A DNA stretch of 64,000 bases from Natronincola ferrireducens (GTDB lineage: Bacteria > Bacillota > Clostridia > Peptostreptococcales > Natronincolaceae). Under the pieces are notes generated by a model. The model saw only the letters and a program-made list of their open reading frames with translations, made no database searches and had not been told where the DNA came from. Shown here one piece after another: positions 62,390-64,000 of the stretch. Position 1 is the stretch's first letter, and each line of letters opens with the position of its first letter. The DNA lies in the NCBI RefSeq assembly GCF_900100845.1, contig NZ_FNFP01000011.1, forward strand, positions 1-64,000. Direction: 5' to 3'. The position numbers and the translations under genes are program-made.

Positions 62390-63688
62390 GTGAATGCAAA
62401 GACATTAGTACAAGTAAAACCAAATAGAGGGTCTTTTTTTTATGGATGGACAATTGTCGCTATCGGGGCTTTAGGGCTCCTTTTTTCAGGACCAGGGCAA
62501 ACATATTCTGTATCTATTTTTATCAATTCTTATGTTGAAAACTTTGGCTGGAGTAGATCGCTGGTTTCTAGCTATTATTCGATGGCGACATTACTGGCAG
62601 GCTTCATACTGCCTTTCGTTGGAAGGGCGGTTGATGCCGGCGGTCACAGAAGACTAATCGCTATTATATCCACACTGTTGGGAATGGCTTGTTTGTGGAT
62701 GAGTTTTGTGACACAACCAATCATGTTATTTATAGGATTCTTTTTTCTGAGGCTTTTGGGTCAGGGGTCTATGACCTTGATTCCTTCAACCCTTATTCCT
62801 AAATGGTTTAGTCAGCATCGGGGCAAGGCTTTAAGTATCATGGCTGTAGGTAGTGTAGCTGGGTCTACCTTTTTACCGCCTGTTAACAATTGGTTAATTA
62901 CCAATTATGGTGTTGGTTTTGCTTGGAGAGTATGGACGATTTTATTGATAGGCTTCATGGCTCCTATGGGCTGGACATTCGTTAGGAATTGCCCTGAAGA
63001 TATTGGAGAAGTTGCCGATGGGCATATTCAATCTTCAGAAGAAGCCACCAGTCTTAAGTATGTAACAAGAACCTCGATTAATGAAGAATCATGGACATTG
63101 AAGGAAGCTATGAGGACTCGGGCTTTTTGGTTAATGCTATTTTGCATGGTGGTACCGTCCATGCTGAATACAGGAATCACCTTTCATATGGTATCGATTA
63201 TGGAAATAAAAGGGTTTTCTTCTACCTTTGCAGCCTTGATACTAAGCATCACTGCCATGGTACAATTTCCCTTAACTTTTTTGGCGGGATATGTGGTAGA
63301 TAAGATACAGGTTAGCTACGTAAAAGCCATCAACTTTAGCCTTTTGCTAGGGGCTATGGTAATGATTTTATATAGCAACTCAAGTCAATTCCTTATTGCT
63401 TATGCTGTCGTACATGGGGTATTTGTTGCCTTTGACTCCGTCAGTACAGGGGTCCTATGGCCAAATTACTTTGGAATAAAAAACTTAGGAAAAATCCGGG
63501 GCTTTGCTATGTCGGCTATGGTGGTAGGCTCAGCCCTAGGACCATTACCCTTTGGTTATGCCTATGATTTATTTAACGGATATGGAGAAATTATATTGCT
63601 GATGATGGTGTTTCCAGTGTTAGCTAGCGTAGCAGCACTGATTTCTCCTGCACCAAAGTATAGAGGAGAGAATGCTACTATAGATTAA
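62390..63688 (+). CDS. MFS transporter (OFA/monocarboxylate-like)
   Basis: The 432-residue protein has twelve membrane segments in two halves, with a central charged loop around residues 205-235. The pattern, including GFFFLRLLGQGSMTLIPSTLIPKWF and FGIKNLGKIRGFAMSAMVVGSALGPL, resembles the OFA family of oxalate:formate antiporters and related transporters. The substrate cannot be told. The start is GTG, with GGGAGG ten bases upstream. It lies after the Nudix terminator, so it has its own promoter. Confidence 0.9.
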   Translation: MNAKTLVQVKPNRGSFFYGWTIVAIGALGLLFSGPGQTYSVSIFINSYVENFGWSRSLVSSYYSMATLLAGFILPFVGRAVDAGGHRRLIAIISTLLGMACLWMSFVTQPIMLFIGFFFLRLLGQGSMTLIPSTLIPKWFSQHRGKALSIMAVGSVAGSTFLPPVNNWLITNYGVGFAWRVWTILLIGFMAPMGWTFVRNCPEDIGEVADGHIQSSEEATSLKYVTRTSINEESWTLKEAMRTRAFWLMLFCMVVPSMLNTGITFHMVSIMEIKGFSSTFAALILSITAMVQFPLTFLAGYVVDKIQVSYVKAINFSLLLGAMVMILYSNSSQFLIAYAVVHGVFVAFDSVSTGVLWPNYFGIKNLGKIRGFAMSAMVVGSALGPLPFGYAYDLFNGYGEIILLMMVFPVLASVAALISPAPKYRGENATID

Positions 63689-63753
63689 TTGATGATGTTC
63701 TATGTTTTTTAAGCAGAGGTACTATATAGTTTAATAGCATATAAAGAATTAAA

Positions 63754-63945
63754 TGGGTGGCAATGCCACCGAATTGCCACCCATCCCAAAGTAATAGGAA
63801 ACTATGGAAAGATATGAAGAGCTATTATGCATTCTTGAGTTCCTACATTTCAACGTTTTAGGATTATTATAAAATACGTCAGAATATATATAATAGATGA
63901 TAAAATAAATGATTGAAATAAACGGCGCATGTAGAGTGTTGTGTT
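63754..63945. repeat. Dispersed palindrome-headed repeat, copy B
   Basis: This copy begins with GGGTGGCAA at 63754, which pairs with TTGCCACCC ten bases later. It then matches copy A (13566-13765) in order: ATAGGAAACTATGG, CTACATTTCAACG, ATAGATGATAAAATAAA and AAATAAACGGCGCATGT. No open frame is present. It lies 50 kb from copy A in the same orientation. Confidence 0.7.
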
Positions 63946-64000
63946 TTGATAGAGAAGAGATAGTTGTAGTCAAAAGGTTTCCAGGTTTTTAACTAAAAAT

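Noticed and set aside
13566-63945. Repeat copies A and B as ends of one 50-kb mobile element
   Set aside because: The interval includes ordinary chromosomal genes such as pnp, and further partial copies occur inside it, so a dispersed repeat is the simpler reading.
63749-63973. Possible 74-residue leftward gene at right end
   Set aside because: It coincides with repeat copy B and has no ribosome site.

Overview
The window is AT-rich DNA from a low-GC Firmicute. Strong AGGAGG ribosome sites, frequent TTG and GTG starts, a CGAAC-N4-GTTCG type LexA box and the gene families present point to the Clostridia. An Alkaliphilus-like anaerobe is my best guess, but that is inference and no species marker is present. 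I found no rRNA, tRNA or CRISPR array.

Layout. (1) 1-9 kb: a LexA box and a truncated holin-like gene; a GmrSD-like DUF262/DUF1524 protein; a leftward cassette of an M15 peptidase, DUF1659, DUF2922 and two small membrane proteins, divergent from a LexA-DNA-binding-domain gene with a clear promoter and LexA box; then a GC-rich non-coding repeat block whose units bracket a three-gene membrane/SHOCT/zinc-ribbon cassette. (2) 9.2-19.5 kb: a 1393-residue Avs-like STAND NTPase with an N-terminal Cap4-like nuclease; YwbE; and a restriction-modification locus with two DNA methyltransferases facing a controller, a PD-(D/E)XK endonuclease and an unusual protein carrying an eight-cysteine ferredoxin domain. 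(3) 19.8-42.2 kb: a phage-like element. Its early part encodes a 1088-residue single-chain RNA polymerase-like protein of the QDE-1/YonO double-psi beta-barrel family and an XPD/DinG-like helicase. Its late part encodes terminase, portal, MuF, scaffold, coat and head-completion proteins. It has no tail or lysis genes, contains a Kiwa-like gene pair directly before the large terminase, and ends in a large serine recombinase. (4) 42.5-45.9 kb: an ABC three-component conflict system made of a Cap4-like nuclease, a middle component and an ABC ATPase. (5) 46-50 kb: recombinase debris and a SAM methyltransferase, two-component system and VTT membrane protein group. (6) 50.5-55.3 kb: accessory genes, including a helical-repeat protein, DUF6429, RhuM and a frameshifted ParB-like gene. 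(7) 55.4-63.7 kb: more ordinary chromosome with pnp, a methyltransferase, SulP, Nudix and MFS genes, plus a 7-bp tandem repeat next to a fragment of a UvrD/HelD-type helicase.

How it works together. At least five separate anti-invader modules (GmrSD-like, Avs-like, R-M, Kiwa-like, ABC-3C) lie in 45 kb around or inside a phage-like element, so this is a defence island grown around mobile DNA. The two finds I rate highest are the phage-borne single-chain RNA polymerase with its helicase partner, and the ferredoxin-nuclease-like subunit of the R-M locus. A family of palindromic repeats built on TTGCCACCC recurs at 13.6, 50.3, 54.25 and 63.75 kb. All family calls come from reading motifs without database searches.
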